DNA of 64,000 nt, taken from positions 3,534,001 to 3,598,000 of the forward strand of contig CP191518.1 of NCBI GenBank assembly GCA_050516505.1. Direction: 5' to 3'. This document shows positions 8,548-17,911 of the stretch, piece after piece (the stretch's first letter is position 1; each line of letters opens with the position of its first letter). Below the pieces are notes generated by a model, which made no database searches, was not told the DNA's origin, and worked only from the letters and a program-made list of their open reading frames with translations. The DNA is from Scandinavium ludwigii_A. GTDB lineage: Bacteria > Pseudomonadota > Gammaproteobacteria > Enterobacterales > Enterobacteriaceae. The position numbers and the translations under genes were made by a program.

Positions 8548-10902
8548 CTATTTTACGGTCTCGACCTGCATGCCATACGGTGCATTTTGCAGTGCAAGGG
8601 CCAGAACTTCTTCAATCCGCTTAACAGGATGGATATCCAGATCGGCGATCACGTTATCAGGAATTTCTTCCAGATCGCGTTTATTTTCATCTGGGATCAG
8701 AACTGTCTTAATGCCACCGCGGTGGGCTGCCAACAGTTTTTCTTTCAGACCGCCAATAGGCAGAACCTGACCACGCAGCGTGATTTCACCGGTCATCGCC
8801 ACATCTGCGCGAACCGGGTTACCAGTCAGACACGACACCAGCGCGGTACACATTGCGATACCGGCACTTGGACCGTCTTTCGGGGTTGCCCCTTCCGGAA
8901 CGTGAACGTGAATGTCGCGTTTTTCGTAGAAGTCGCCGTTAATACCCAGCTTCTCTGCACGAGCACGCACTACGGTCAGCGCTGCCTGAATGGATTCCTG
9001 CATCACTTCACCCAGCGAGCCGGTATAGGTCAGTTTGCCTTTACCTGGAACGCACGCGGTTTCAATGGTCAACAGGTCGCCACCCACTTCGGTCCACGCC
9101 AGGCCAGTCACCTGACCGACACGGTTTTCGCTGTCGGCACGGCCAAAGTCAAAGCGCTGCACGCCGAGATAGTCATGCAGGTTTTCACCGTTGATATCAA
9201 TGTGCTTGAGCGTTTTGTCCAGCAGCAACTGTTTCACCGCTTTACGGCACAGTTTAGAGATTTCACGCTCCAGACTACGCACGCCCGCTTCACGGGTGTA
9301 ATAGCGAATGATGCTGACAATCGCACTGTCGTCGACCGTAATTTCGCTCGGCTTCAGCGCGTTTCGCTCAATCTGCTTCGACAGCAAATGACGTTTCGCG
9401 ATGTTCAGCTTCTCGTCTTCGGTGTAACCAGACAGACGAATCACTTCCATACGATCCAGCAGTGGAGCCGGAATATTCATGGAGTTTGACGTCGCAACAA
9501 ACATCACATCGCTAAGGTCGTAATCGACTTCCAGGTAGTGATCGTTGAACGCTACGTTCTGTTCTGGATCAAGGACTTCCAGCAGAGCTGACGCCGGATC
9601 GCCACGCATGTCGGACGACATTTTGTCGATTTCATCCAGCAGGAATAATGGGTTTTTAACGCCCACTTTCGCCATTTTCTGGATAAGTTTGCCCGGCATG
9701 GAACCGATGTAAGTCCGACGGTGACCGCGAATTTCCGCTTCGTCACGCACGCCGCCCAGCGCCATACGGATGTACTTACGTCCGGTCGCTTTCGCGATGG
9801 ACTGACCCAGAGACGTTTTACCTACCCCTGGCGGTCCAACCAGACACAGAATTGGGCCTTTGAGTTTGTTCACGCGGCTCTGGACTGCGAGATACTCGAG
9901 GATGCGATCTTTCACGCGTTCCAGACCGTAATGGTCGGTATCGAGAACCTCCTGCGCCTGACGCAGATCCTTTTTAACTTTGCTGCGCGCGGTCCATGGA
10001 ACCTGCACCATCCAGTCAATGTAGCCACGAACGACGGTCGCTTCCGCAGACATCGGCGACATCATTTTCAGCTTCTGCAGCTCAGCTTCGGCCTTCTCTT
10101 TTGCCTCTTTCGGCATTTTAGAGGCGTCAATTTTACGCTTCAGGGCTTCATTTTCGTCCGGCGCATCGTCCATCTCGCCGAGTTCTTTCTGAATGGCTTT
10201 CATTTGCTCGTTCAGATAGTACTCGCGCTGGGATTTCTCCATCTGCTTTTTGACGCGGTTGCGAATGCGTTTCTCAACCTGCAGCAGATCGATCTCCGAC
10301 TCCATCATCGCCATCAGGTATTCCAGACGCTCGTTGATGTCGGACATTTCCAGCACGGACTGTTTATCAGTCAGCTTCAGCGGCATGTGCGCTGCGATGG
10401 TGTCCGCCAGACGTGCAGGATCGTCGATGCTGTTCAGCGACGTCAGCACTTCTGGTGGGATTTTCTTGTTGAGCTTGATATAGCCTTCAAACTGGCTAAT
10501 GGCAGTGCGTACCAGCACTTCCTGCTCGCGCTCGTCGATTGCCGGAGACTCAAGGTACTCCGCTTTCGCCGAGAAATGCTCGCCGTCGTCAGACAGCGCG
10601 GAAATACGCGCACGCTGCAAGCCTTCAACCAGCACTTTGACGGTGCCGTCAGGTAGCTTCAGCATCTGCAAAATAGAGGCCACGGTCCCGACGGTGAAAA
10701 GATCGTTTACACCCGGCTCATCCGTTGACGCGTCTTTCTGAGCAACCAGCATGATTTTTTTATCATGGTCCATGGCCGCTTCGAGACAACGGATAGATTT
10801 TTCCCGCCCTACAAATAAGGGAATGACCATGTGCGGATAAACCACCACATCGCGCAACGGCAATACGGGGATTTCAATGCGTTCAGAACGCTCAGGATTC
10901 AT
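8548..10902 (-). CDS. lon: ATP-dependent protease Lon
   Basis: A 784-residue LonA protease, the same length as in E. coli. The order is an N-terminal substrate-binding LAN domain (about 10-200), a coiled-coil linker, an AAA+ module with Walker A GPPGVGKT (356-363) and Walker B FLLDEIDK, then the Lon peptidase domain with the Ser-Lys dyad (S679 in KDGPSAG and K722). It degrades misfolded proteins and regulators such as SulA and RcsA in the cytoplasm. The ATG at 10902 follows a GAGAGAG ribosome site; an in-frame ATG at 11010 lies in the promoter and is not used. A sigma-32 promoter lies upstream. Confidence 0.98.
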   Translation of the reverse strand: MNPERSERIEIPVLPLRDVVVYPHMVIPLFVGREKSIRCLEAAMDHDKKIMLVAQKDASTDEPGVNDLFTVGTVASILQMLKLPDGTVKVLVEGLQRARISALSDDGEHFSAKAEYLESPAIDEREQEVLVRTAISQFEGYIKLNKKIPPEVLTSLNSIDDPARLADTIAAHMPLKLTDKQSVLEMSDINERLEYLMAMMESEIDLLQVEKRIRNRVKKQMEKSQREYYLNEQMKAIQKELGEMDDAPDENEALKRKIDASKMPKEAKEKAEAELQKLKMMSPMSAEATVVRGYIDWMVQVPWTARSKVKKDLRQAQEVLDTDHYGLERVKDRILEYLAVQSRVNKLKGPILCLVGPPGVGKTSLGQSIAKATGRKYIRMALGGVRDEAEIRGHRRTYIGSMPGKLIQKMAKVGVKNPLFLLDEIDKMSSDMRGDPASALLEVLDPEQNVAFNDHYLEVDYDLSDVMFVATSNSMNIPAPLLDRMEVIRLSGYTEDEKLNIAKRHLLSKQIERNALKPSEITVDDSAIVSIIRYYTREAGVRSLEREISKLCRKAVKQLLLDKTLKHIDINGENLHDYLGVQRFDFGRADSENRVGQVTGLAWTEVGGDLLTIETACVPGKGKLTYTGSLGEVMQESIQAALTVVRARAEKLGINGDFYEKRDIHVHVPEGATPKDGPSAGIAMCTALVSCLTGNPVRADVAMTGEITLRGQVLPIGGLKEKLLAAHRGGIKTVLIPDENKRDLEEIPDNVIADLDIHPVKRIEEVLALALQNAPYGMQVETVK

Positions 10903-10981
10903 AGAGCTCTCTCTTAGTTTAATGTCCGCCAGGTAGTCAATGGCGTCACTGTGCTTTACGCCACCGTTAACATGTAATCCA

Positions 10982-11012
10982 GTATATGGGGATGTTTCCC
11001 ACACATTCAACG
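10982..11012 (-). promoter_or_regulatory. Sigma-32 heat-shock promoter of lon
   Basis: On the minus strand a -35 element GTTGAATG (11004-11011) and a -10 element CCCCATAT (10984-10991) are separated by 12 bases. This matches the sigma-32 pattern (CTTGAAA, CCCCATNT) and the known E. coli lon promoter, about 85 bases before the start codon. Confidence 0.85.
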
Positions 11013-11029
11013 GGAGGAATACAGGAAAA

Positions 11030-11060
11030 GTAAAAGGGGGATAAAATATCCCCCTTTTGG
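11030..11060 (-). terminator. Terminator after clpX
   Basis: A near-perfect hairpin AAAAGGGGGATA/TATCCCCCTTTT (11032-11057) lies 28 bases after the clpX stop, just upstream of the lon promoter, and separates the two heat-shock units. Confidence 0.8.
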
Positions 11061-11085
11061 TTAACTGACTGAGTGAATTGGTGAA

Positions 11086-12360
11086 TTATTCGCCAGATGC
11101 CTGCTGCGTTTCAGCGGCGCTGTAAATCAGCAGCGGCTTGGTTTGACCTTCGATGACGGACTCATCGATAACCACTTTTTCGACGTCTTCCATGGAAGGC
11201 AGATCGTACATGGTATCGAGCAGTGCTGCTTCGACGATGGAACGCAGGCCACGGGCACCGGTTTTACGGGCCATCGCTTTACGTGCAATCGCATCCAGCG
11301 CTTCGTCACGGAATTCCAGATCAACACCTTCAAGACCGAAGAGTGCCTGATACTGCTTGGTCAGCGCATTTTTCGGTTCTTTCAGGATCTGAATCAGCGC
11401 ATCTTCGCTCAGCTCGTTCAGCGTCGCGACAACCGGCAGACGACCGATAAATTCTGGGATAAGACCAAACTTGATCAAATCGCCCGGCTCTACCTGCTCC
11501 AACAGTTCGCCTTCGTTCGCTTTTTCAGATTTCGCTTTTACCGTCGCGCCAAAACCAATACCTGAACCGGTTTCAACGCGGTTGGCGATCACTTTATCCA
11601 GACCGGCGAATGCGCCACCACAGATAAACAGGATCTTCGACGTATCAACCTGCAGGAATTCCTGCTGCGGATGCTTACGGCCACCCTGCGGCGGAACAGC
11701 AGCCACGGTGCCTTCGATAAGCTTCAGCAGCGCCTGCTGTACGCCTTCGCCGGACACGTCACGGGTGATCGACGGGTTATCCGATTTACGGGAAATTTTG
11801 TCGATTTCATCGATATAAACGATGCCGCGCTGCGCTTTCTGCACGTCGTAATCGCATTTCTGCAACAGTTTCTGGATGATGTTTTCAACATCTTCACCCA
11901 CGTAACCAGCTTCGGTCAGGGTGGTTGCATCAGCCATAGTAAATGGAACGTCCAGCAGGCGTGCGAGCGTTTCCGCGAGCAGCGTCTTACCGGAGCCGGT
12001 TGGGCCAATCAGCAGAATGTTACTTTTGCCGAGCTCAACGCCGTTGCTGGTATCGCCGTTACGCAGACGCTTATAGTGGTTGTATACCGCCACAGCCAGC
12101 ACTTTTTTCGCACGTTCCTGACCGATAACATAATCGTCCAGGTGATGGCGGATTTCATGCGGTGTCGGCAGCGCACTACGTTCACGATGCGGGGCGACCT
12201 CTTTGATTTCTTCGCGAATGATGTCGTTACATAAATCAACGCATTCGTCGCAGATATACACGGACGGCCCGGCGATCAGCTTACGCACTTCGTGCTGGCT
12301 TTTGCCGCAAAAAGAGCAATACAACAGTTTGCCTGAACCATCTTTGCGTTTATCTGTCAT
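11086..12360 (-). CDS. clpX: ClpXP ATPase/unfoldase subunit ClpX
   Basis: A 424-residue AAA+ unfoldase. The N-terminal zinc-binding domain uses C15, C18, C37 and C40. The AAA+ module has Walker A GPTGSGKT near 120, the GYVG pore loop, and the IGF loop (GIGFGA, near 268) that docks onto ClpP. It unfolds ssrA-tagged and other substrates and feeds them to ClpP. The ATG at 12360 gives the E. coli N-terminus MTDKRKDG; the longer in-frame start at 12408 lies in the intergenic region. It follows clpP on the same strand with a 106-base gap. Confidence 0.98.
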   Translation of the reverse strand: MTDKRKDGSGKLLYCSFCGKSQHEVRKLIAGPSVYICDECVDLCNDIIREEIKEVAPHRERSALPTPHEIRHHLDDYVIGQERAKKVLAVAVYNHYKRLRNGDTSNGVELGKSNILLIGPTGSGKTLLAETLARLLDVPFTMADATTLTEAGYVGEDVENIIQKLLQKCDYDVQKAQRGIVYIDEIDKISRKSDNPSITRDVSGEGVQQALLKLIEGTVAAVPPQGGRKHPQQEFLQVDTSKILFICGGAFAGLDKVIANRVETGSGIGFGATVKAKSEKANEGELLEQVEPGDLIKFGLIPEFIGRLPVVATLNELSEDALIQILKEPKNALTKQYQALFGLEGVDLEFRDEALDAIARKAMARKTGARGLRSIVEAALLDTMYDLPSMEDVEKVVIDESVIEGQTKPLLIYSAAETQQASGE

Positions 12361-12426
12361 GAGTCCAAACCTCTTTCTAAGTTCTTTGTGCCGCACATGA
12401 CGACGCAAATGCCAGTCTTAACGGAA

Positions 12427-12451
12427 TGCCGCCCTAAACAGTATAGCGGCA
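12427..12451 (-). other. Small hairpin in the clpP-clpX gap
   Basis: Inverted arms TGCCGC and GCGGCA (12427-12432, 12446-12451) lie between clpP and clpX. No T-run follows directly, so it is more likely an mRNA-stability or partial attenuation hairpin than a full terminator. Confidence 0.4.
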
Positions 12452-12466
12452 CTCGACGCAGTGGCA

Positions 12467-13090
12467 TTATTTACGATGGGTCAAAATGGAGTCGACCAAG
12501 CCATACTCTACTGCTTCAGACGCAGCGAGGAAGCGGTCACGCTCGGTGTCGCGCTCAATCTGCTCAAGAGATTGACCCGTGTGTTGCGCCATAAGTTCAT
12601 TCATGCGCGCTTTAACTTTCAGGATTTCGCGGGCGTGAATTTCGATATCCGTCGCCTGGCCCTGATAGCCGCCCAGCGGCTGGTGAATCATCACGCGGGA
12701 GTTCGGCAGGCAGAAACGCTTGCCCTTCGCTCCAGCGGTCAACAGGAATGCACCCATTGAACACGCCTGCCCCATACAAATGGTGCTGACGTCTGGCTTA
12801 ATAAACTGCATGGTGTCGTAGATGGACATCCCTGCAGTGATGACGCCGCCTGGGGAGTTGATGTACAGGTAAATGTCTTTTTCCGGGTTTTCCGCTTCCA
12901 GAAACAGCATCTGCGCTACGATCAGGTTCGCCATGTGGTCTTCCACCTGGCCGGTCAGAAAGATAACGCGCTCCTTGAGCAGACGGGAGTAGATATCAAA
13001 AGAACGTTCACCGCGTGAGGTCTGTTCGATGACCATTGGCACCAGGGCCATATGGGGTGCAAAGTTATCTCGTTCGCCACTGTATGACAT
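12467..13090 (-). CDS. clpP: ATP-dependent Clp protease proteolytic subunit ClpP
   Basis: A 207-residue serine peptidase (family S14), the same length as in E. coli including the N-terminal propeptide (cut after about residue 14). The catalytic triad is S111 (GQACSMGA), H136 (VMIHQPLG) and D185. It forms a 14-mer barrel that degrades substrates delivered by ClpX or ClpA. It is the first gene of the clpP-clpX unit and is preceded by a sigma-32 promoter. Confidence 0.98.
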   Translation of the reverse strand: MSYSGERDNFAPHMALVPMVIEQTSRGERSFDIYSRLLKERVIFLTGQVEDHMANLIVAQMLFLEAENPEKDIYLYINSPGGVITAGMSIYDTMQFIKPDVSTICMGQACSMGAFLLTAGAKGKRFCLPNSRVMIHQPLGGYQGQATDIEIHAREILKVKARMNELMAQHTGQSLEQIERDTERDRFLAASEAVEYGLVDSILTHRK

Positions 13091-13181
13091 GTCCGTCTCC
13101 TGGATAAAAAGTGAAAATACCTGCTGTACTGATTGTAACCTTGCGGACGGATCATCAGCCAGTCAATCTACTGCTTCCCCT

Positions 13182-13211
13182 TTTATGGGGGTGGCATTGC
13201 CCTATTTCAAG
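13182..13211 (-). promoter_or_regulatory. Sigma-32 heat-shock promoter of clpP
   Basis: On the minus strand CTTGAAAT (13204-13211) and CCCCATAAA (13182-13190) are spaced by 13 bases, a near-consensus sigma-32 promoter about 90 bases before clpP. Confidence 0.85.
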
Positions 13212-13283
13212 CATAACAATATTTTGCTGTAACGCTAACACCGAAACCGCGTTTTGGCACGTATCGTCATCTATTACAGTGAT

Positions 13284-13316
13284 AAAAAAAACCCGCTACC
13301 AGAGGCAACGGGTTTT
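13284..13316 (-). terminator. Intrinsic terminator after tig
   Basis: An 11-bp stem AACCCGTTGCC/GGTAGCGGGTT (one mismatch) with a 3-base loop (13290-13314) is followed on the minus strand by a long T-run. Confidence 0.85.
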
Positions 13317-13347
13317 TCGCTCAAACTTTAAACCGTGAGGGCGTTAA

Positions 13348-14646
13348 TTACGCCTGCTGGTTCATCAGTTCGTTGAAAGAAGTCGCTTTTTCAGACACTT
13401 TCGCTTTGTTCAGAACGGCTTCAACAGCCTGCTCTTCCAGAGCTACGTTACGCATGTTGTCCATCAGCTCTTTGTTTTTGCTGTAGAACTCGATGACTTC
13501 TGAAGGATCTTCGTACGCAGCAGCCATCTCTTCGATCAGGACTTTAACGCGGTCTTCGTCAGCTTTCAGCTCGTGGGTACGAATCACTTCGCCCAGCAGC
13601 AAGCCAACAACAACGCGGCGTTTAGCCTGCTCTTCGAACAGCTCGCGTGGCAGTTCCATCGCTTGTTTGGCGTTGCCACCAAAGCGCTGTGCAGCCTGCT
13701 GACGCAGTACGTCGATTTCGCTGTCGATCAGGGCAGCAGGAACCTCGATGTCGTTGGCATTAACCAGACCGTCGATTGCCTGAGACTTGATGCGGTTTTT
13801 AACCGCGCCTTTCAGCTCACGTTCCATGTTTTTACGGACTTCAGCACGCAGGCCGTCTACGGAACCATCTTCAACGCCGAAACGTTTGATGAATTCAGCA
13901 GTCAGTTCTGGCAACTCGCGCTCTTCAACTTTCTTCAGGTTGATAGCGAATTTCGCTGCTTTACCTTTCAGGTTTTCTGCGTGGTAATCTTCCGGGAAGT
14001 TCACGTCGATAGTGAATTCTTCGCCAGCTTTGTGGCCTTTGATACCGTCTTCAAAGCCTGGGATCATACGACCCTGGCCCATTGCCAGTACGAAATCAGT
14101 GGCTTTGCCGCCTTCGAATTCTTCGCCGTCAATAGAACCGGAGAAATCAACGGTAACGCGATCTTCATCGGCTACAGCGCCTTCTTTATCTTTCCAGGTC
14201 GCCTGCTGCTTGCGCAGAGTGTCCAGCATGCCGTCAAGGTCAGCATCAGTCACTTCAACAACCGGTTTTTCAACTTCGATTGCGTCCAGACCCTGCAGTT
14301 CTACTTCTGGGTAAACTTCAAATTCAACAGAGTAAGTGAAGTCTTCACCCAGTTTGTACTCGCCCGGAACGTAAGTCGGGGAGCCAGCTGGATTGATTTT
14401 CTCTTTGATGATCGCATCAACGAAGTTGCGGCTCATCAGGTCGCCCAGCACGTCCTGGCGAACAGAGGCGCCATAACGCTGAGCAACAACAGTCATCGGT
14501 ACTTTCCCTTTACGGAAACCGTCGATGCGAACTTTTTTCGCTACGTTGACCAGCTCGCTATTTACAGCTTTTTCGATGCTGTCAGCAGCGATAGTAATCG
14601 TTACACGGCGGCCAAGGCCCTGAGTGGTTTCAACTGAAACTTGCAT
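13348..14646 (-). CDS. tig: Trigger factor, ribosome-associated chaperone
   Basis: A 432-residue trigger factor. The N-terminal ribosome-binding domain has the signature GFRKGKVP (about 44-51) that docks on ribosomal protein L23. An FKBP-type peptidyl-prolyl isomerase domain follows (about 150-245), then the C-terminal chaperone arms. It binds nascent chains as they leave the ribosome. The gene sits upstream of clpPX on the same strand, as in E. coli, but with its own promoter and terminator. Confidence 0.98.
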   Translation of the reverse strand: MQVSVETTQGLGRRVTITIAADSIEKAVNSELVNVAKKVRIDGFRKGKVPMTVVAQRYGASVRQDVLGDLMSRNFVDAIIKEKINPAGSPTYVPGEYKLGEDFTYSVEFEVYPEVELQGLDAIEVEKPVVEVTDADLDGMLDTLRKQQATWKDKEGAVADEDRVTVDFSGSIDGEEFEGGKATDFVLAMGQGRMIPGFEDGIKGHKAGEEFTIDVNFPEDYHAENLKGKAAKFAINLKKVEERELPELTAEFIKRFGVEDGSVDGLRAEVRKNMERELKGAVKNRIKSQAIDGLVNANDIEVPAALIDSEIDVLRQQAAQRFGGNAKQAMELPRELFEEQAKRRVVVGLLLGEVIRTHELKADEDRVKVLIEEMAAAYEDPSEVIEFYSKNKELMDNMRNVALEEQAVEAVLNKAKVSEKATSFNELMNQQA

Positions 14647-14792
14647 CTTGTTACCTCAAAAAAATCACAGTGCTCGGTCAACTCTGGAAGCACGTATCGA
14701 TGGCTTCGCTGAACCGGGATGTTCTCTTCAATGCAGAATACAATCCCTGTTGCCAGAATCATCCCGAAGACATTCCGAAAATAAGACGCAGC

Positions 14793-14821
14793 ATTATAGC
14801 GGCATCACTGTAGTGAGTCGA
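14793..14821 (-). promoter_or_regulatory. Sigma-70 promoter of tig
   Basis: A perfect -10 TATAAT (14793-14798 on the minus strand) with TCGACT 17 bases upstream as -35. It leaves a leader of about 140 bases. The rest of the 346-bp tig-bolA gap holds the bolA terminator. Confidence 0.65.
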
Positions 14822-14913
14822 GAACGGTAATGCCGCTTGGATGCGCCATTTTTCACAGTTTTGAGCTGATTTTGCCCCAAAAAATGCGTTACCCGCTCAA
14901 AATTCAAGCAAAA

Positions 14914-14936
14914 CAAAACGGCCCGCAGGCCGTTTC
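14914..14936 (-). terminator. Intrinsic terminator after bolA
   Basis: A perfect 8-bp stem AAACGGCC/GGCCGTTT with a 3-base loop (14916-14934) is followed on the minus strand by T-rich sequence. Confidence 0.75.
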
Positions 14937-14992
14937 TCATTTAATCTGTACGCAACATACTGGAAAAGTTCCAGCAGTTGCAAATGCGAATT

Positions 14993-15310
14993 TTACGCGA
15001 TACTGCCCGCGCCGCGACAAGGTGGGGATGCAAAGACGGTATCTTGTAACCCTTCCCACTCCTTCACGGTGTAGGTATGCAACGCCAACGCATGCACGGT
15101 TGTGGACAATTCAGCGGTTAAAGTGCCATAAATCATGCGGTGACGGTTAAGAAAACGTTCTCCGGAAAAGCGATCGCTGACCAGCACCACTTTAAAGTGA
15201 CTTTCGGAGCCGGCCGGGACATTGTGGCGATAACTTTCGTCCACCACTTCGAGGAATAAGGGTTCAAACGCTGCCCTTAATTTATCTTCTATCTGTTCAC
15301 GTATCATCAT
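14993..15310 (-). CDS. bolA: Stress-induced morphology regulator BolA
   Basis: A 105-residue BolA/IbaG family protein with the class II KH-like fold and the conserved motif RFLNRHRMIYGTL; the conserved H79-region helix is followed by the E. coli-type tail SPPCRGAGSIA. BolA changes cell shape under stress and stationary phase, and partners with monothiol glutaredoxins in iron-sulfur metabolism. Two ATGs are adjacent (15310 and 15307). Transcribed alone. Confidence 0.96.
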   Translation of the reverse strand: MMIREQIEDKLRAAFEPLFLEVVDESYRHNVPAGSESHFKVVLVSDRFSGERFLNRHRMIYGTLTAELSTTVHALALHTYTVKEWEGLQDTVFASPPCRGAGSIA

Positions 15311-15357
15311 GAATTTACTCCTCCGACAACGCTGAGATGCCGCCCTTCCCTTTAAAT

Positions 15358-15365
15358 GTTAGCCG
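15358..15365 (-). promoter_or_regulatory. Possible gearbox -10 element of bolA
   Basis: The minus strand reads CGGCTAAC about 50 bases before the bolA start, similar to the gearbox -10 (CGGCAAGT) described for the sigma-S-dependent bolA promoter. The remaining 300-bp bolA-yajG gap shows nothing else I can assign. Confidence 0.4.
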
Positions 15366-15616
15366 CTTTTACCGTTTCCATTACATCAAGACAACAAAAA
15401 TTTAGCTTTCGTCTGTATTTCTCAGTCAAACGGATGAACTTTGGGCCCTCACGCATACGAATAATCGCAAAAAAGAGTGCGAAATCGGGCTTGCGCTCAG
15501 AAAACACTCAACACGATGAATTTACATGCGTTGCCCACTTCCCCTTGCCGTTGGCGATGTTATGATTGGCGGGAATTTTTCGCCCGTTGAACAACAGTGA
15601 CGCTGAGAGTCTTACT

Positions 15617-16195
15617 ATGTTAAAAAAAATCCTCTTCCCGTTGGTTGCGATGTTTATGCTGGCCGGTTGTGCCAAGCCGCAAACGACTATTGATGTAGCA
15701 CCAAAAATCACCCTGCCTTCACAGGATCCAAGCTTGATGGGCGTGACTGTCAGCATCAACGGCGCAGATCAGCGTTCGGACCAGGCGCTGGCGAAAGTGA
15801 CCCGCGATAACCAACTGGTCACGTTGACCCCTTCCCGTGACCTGCGTTTCCTGTTGCAGGAAGTGCTTGAGAAGCAGATGACCGCACGCGGTTATATGAT
15901 TGGACCGAACGGTGCCGTTGATCTGCAGATCATCGTCAACAATCTGTATGCAGACGTGTCTCAGGGTAACGTGCGCTACAACATCGCGACCAAAGCTGAC
16001 ATCGCCATCATCGCCACCGCGAAGAATGGCAATAAGATGAACAAAAACTATCGCGCAAGCTATCAGGTTGAAGGCGCCTTCACGGCGAACAACCAGAACA
16101 TTGCTAATGCGGTTAACAGCGTGCTGACGGATACCATTTCCGATATGGCGCAGGACACCAGTGTCCACGACTTCATCAAACAGAACGCCCACTAA
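15617..16195 (+). CDS. yajG: Lipoprotein YajG
   Basis: A 192-residue outer-membrane-type lipoprotein. The signal peptide ends in the lipobox LAGC with lipidated C18; the residue after it is Ala, which does not give inner-membrane retention. The mature domain belongs to the YajG family of unknown function. The start at 15617 is set by the signal peptide; an earlier in-frame codon at 15566 would bury it. It lies directly upstream of ampG, as in E. coli, where the pair shares an operon. Confidence 0.93.
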   Translation: MLKKILFPLVAMFMLAGCAKPQTTIDVAPKITLPSQDPSLMGVTVSINGADQRSDQALAKVTRDNQLVTLTPSRDLRFLLQEVLEKQMTARGYMIGPNGAVDLQIIVNNLYADVSQGNVRYNIATKADIAIIATAKNGNKMNKNYRASYQVEGAFTANNQNIANAVNSVLTDTISDMAQDTSVHDFIKQNAH

Positions 16196-16202
16196 GTCTT
16201 TC

Positions 16203-16225
16203 TGACCCGGCCTTGCGCCGGGTCA
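16203..16225 (+). terminator. Hairpin between yajG and ampG
   Basis: A perfect 8-bp GC-rich stem GACCCGGC/GCCGGGTC with a 5-base loop (16204-16224) lies 8 bases after the yajG stop and ends 14 bases before the ampG ATG. The following bases are AT-rich without a strong T-run, so it is probably a partial terminator or attenuator. Confidence 0.6.
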
Positions 16226-16238
16226 GTTATTTATGCCC

Positions 16239-17714
16239 ATGTCCAGCCAATACTTACGTATTTTCCAGCAGCCCAAATCAGCGATTCTGCTGATCCTCGG
16301 TTTCGCCTCTGGCTTACCCCTCGCGCTCACGTCCGGCACACTTCAGGCGTGGATGACCGTCGAGAACATCGATCTCAAAACTATCGGTTTCTTCTCTCTC
16401 GTCGGCCAGGCCTACGTCTTTAAATTCCTGTGGTCGCCGATGATGGACCGCTACACGCCGCCGTTTTTGGGGCGCCGTCGTGGCTGGCTGCTCACAACAC
16501 AGATCCTGTTACTGTTCTCGATTGCAGCGATGGGTTTCCTTGAACCCACGTCACAACTGCGCTGGATGGCGGCTCTGGCGGTGGTGATCGCTTTCTGTTC
16601 GGCGTCGCAGGACATCGTTTTCGACGCATGGAAAACCGACATTCTGTCACCGGAAGAGCGCGGCACCGGTGCAGCAATCAGCGTGCTGGGCTATCGTCTG
16701 GCGATGCTGGTATCCGGCGGGCTGGCACTGTGGCTGGCGGACCAGTGGCTCGGCTGGCAGGCCATGTACTGGCTGATGGCGGCGCTGATGATCCCGTGCA
16801 TTATCGCCACGCTGTTTGCACCTGAACCCAGTGATGTCATTCCTGCGCCGAAAACCCTGGAACAGGCCGTTGCCGAACCGCTGCGTGATTTTTTTGGCCG
16901 TAACAATGCCTGGCTGATTCTGCTGCTGATTGTCCTTTATAAGCTGGGCGACGCATTCGCAATGAGCCTGACCACCACCTTCCTTATTAGAGGTGTCGGT
17001 TTTGATGCCGGCGAAGTCGGCGTGGTGAATAAAACCCTCGGGCTGTTTGCCACCATTATCGGCGCACTGTATGGCGGCGTGTTGATGCAGCGTTTATCTC
17101 TGTTCCGCGCACTGCTCATTTTTGGCATTTTGCAGGGCGCATCCAATGCCGGTTACTGGCTGTTGTCGATTACGGACAAAAGCATGTTAACCATGGGCAC
17201 GGCGGTGTTCTTTGAAAATCTGTGCGGTGGGATGGGAACGGCGGCATTCGTCGCATTGTTAATGACGCTGTGCAACAAGTCCTTCTCGGCGACGCAATTT
17301 GCGCTGCTCTCTGCCCTTTCGGCGGTGGGTCGCGTCTATGTCGGCCCGATTGCTGGCTGGTTTGTTGAAGCGCACGGTTGGCCCACGTTTTATCTGTTCT
17401 CCGTATTTGCGGCCGTTCCGGGCATTTTGCTGCTGCTGGTGTGTCGGCAAACGCTGGAATACACCTGGCGGAGCGAAAGCTTTATGCCACGAACAGAATT
17501 TAAGAGCATCTACTCCATCGCCCTGCGGATCCTCGCCGTTGGCTGCCTGATTATCGGTGTCTGGCTGCTGCTGCTTATCATGAACGCGCTTGACCTGACG
17601 GCCTTCTCGTTCCTGACGGGCCTGCTGGAAGTGGGGGCGTTGATTGCCATTTGCGGCATCGTGCTGGGCGGGATCCTCGACGCGCTGGCATTACGCAAAA
17701 CCCACCTTGTGTGA
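16239..17714 (+). CDS. ampG: Muropeptide MFS permease AmpG
   Basis: A 491-residue inner-membrane transporter of the major facilitator superfamily with about 14 transmembrane helices. It imports GlcNAc-1,6-anhydro-MurNAc (peptides) released from peptidoglycan for recycling and, in species with ampC-ampR, delivers the signal for beta-lactamase induction. The start MSSQYLRIFQQ at 16239 matches E. coli; another ATG two codons upstream is possible. No good Shine-Dalgarno precedes either. It is close to E. coli AmpG to the KTHL tail. Confidence 0.95.
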   Translation: MSSQYLRIFQQPKSAILLILGFASGLPLALTSGTLQAWMTVENIDLKTIGFFSLVGQAYVFKFLWSPMMDRYTPPFLGRRRGWLLTTQILLLFSIAAMGFLEPTSQLRWMAALAVVIAFCSASQDIVFDAWKTDILSPEERGTGAAISVLGYRLAMLVSGGLALWLADQWLGWQAMYWLMAALMIPCIIATLFAPEPSDVIPAPKTLEQAVAEPLRDFFGRNNAWLILLLIVLYKLGDAFAMSLTTTFLIRGVGFDAGEVGVVNKTLGLFATIIGALYGGVLMQRLSLFRALLIFGILQGASNAGYWLLSITDKSMLTMGTAVFFENLCGGMGTAAFVALLMTLCNKSFSATQFALLSALSAVGRVYVGPIAGWFVEAHGWPTFYLFSVFAAVPGILLLLVCRQTLEYTWRSESFMPRTEFKSIYSIALRILAVGCLIIGVWLLLLIMNALDLTAFSFLTGLLEVGALIAICGIVLGGILDALALRKTHLV

Positions 17715-17735
17715 CCCCTGAAATAAACGTTAACG

Positions 17736-17788
17736 CCGTTGTAGTTACTTTCGGTAATTATAACGGCAATAATTCATTCTTTTTTTTT
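17736..17788 (+). terminator. Probable terminator region after ampG
   Basis: A 13-bp stem with two G-U pairs (17736-17748 with 17754-17766, loop TTTCG) is followed after 13 bases by nine T residues. The distance between stem and T-run is unusual for an intrinsic terminator. Confidence 0.5.
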
Positions 17789-17911
17789 CGATTGTTATTT
17801 TGTGCGTTATTTAATTTCGGAAATTACTGACGCTTTTTAAGTTTCGGCATATTTCCTTAACCGATTCAGCTTCCATTCGATTATTTTTTTGTTTTTACGA
17901 TGTCGTTATCT

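Noticed and set aside
13573..14637. Open frame of 354 codons on the plus strand
   Set aside because: Antisense to tig with aromatic-rich translation typical of reverse-strand shadows.
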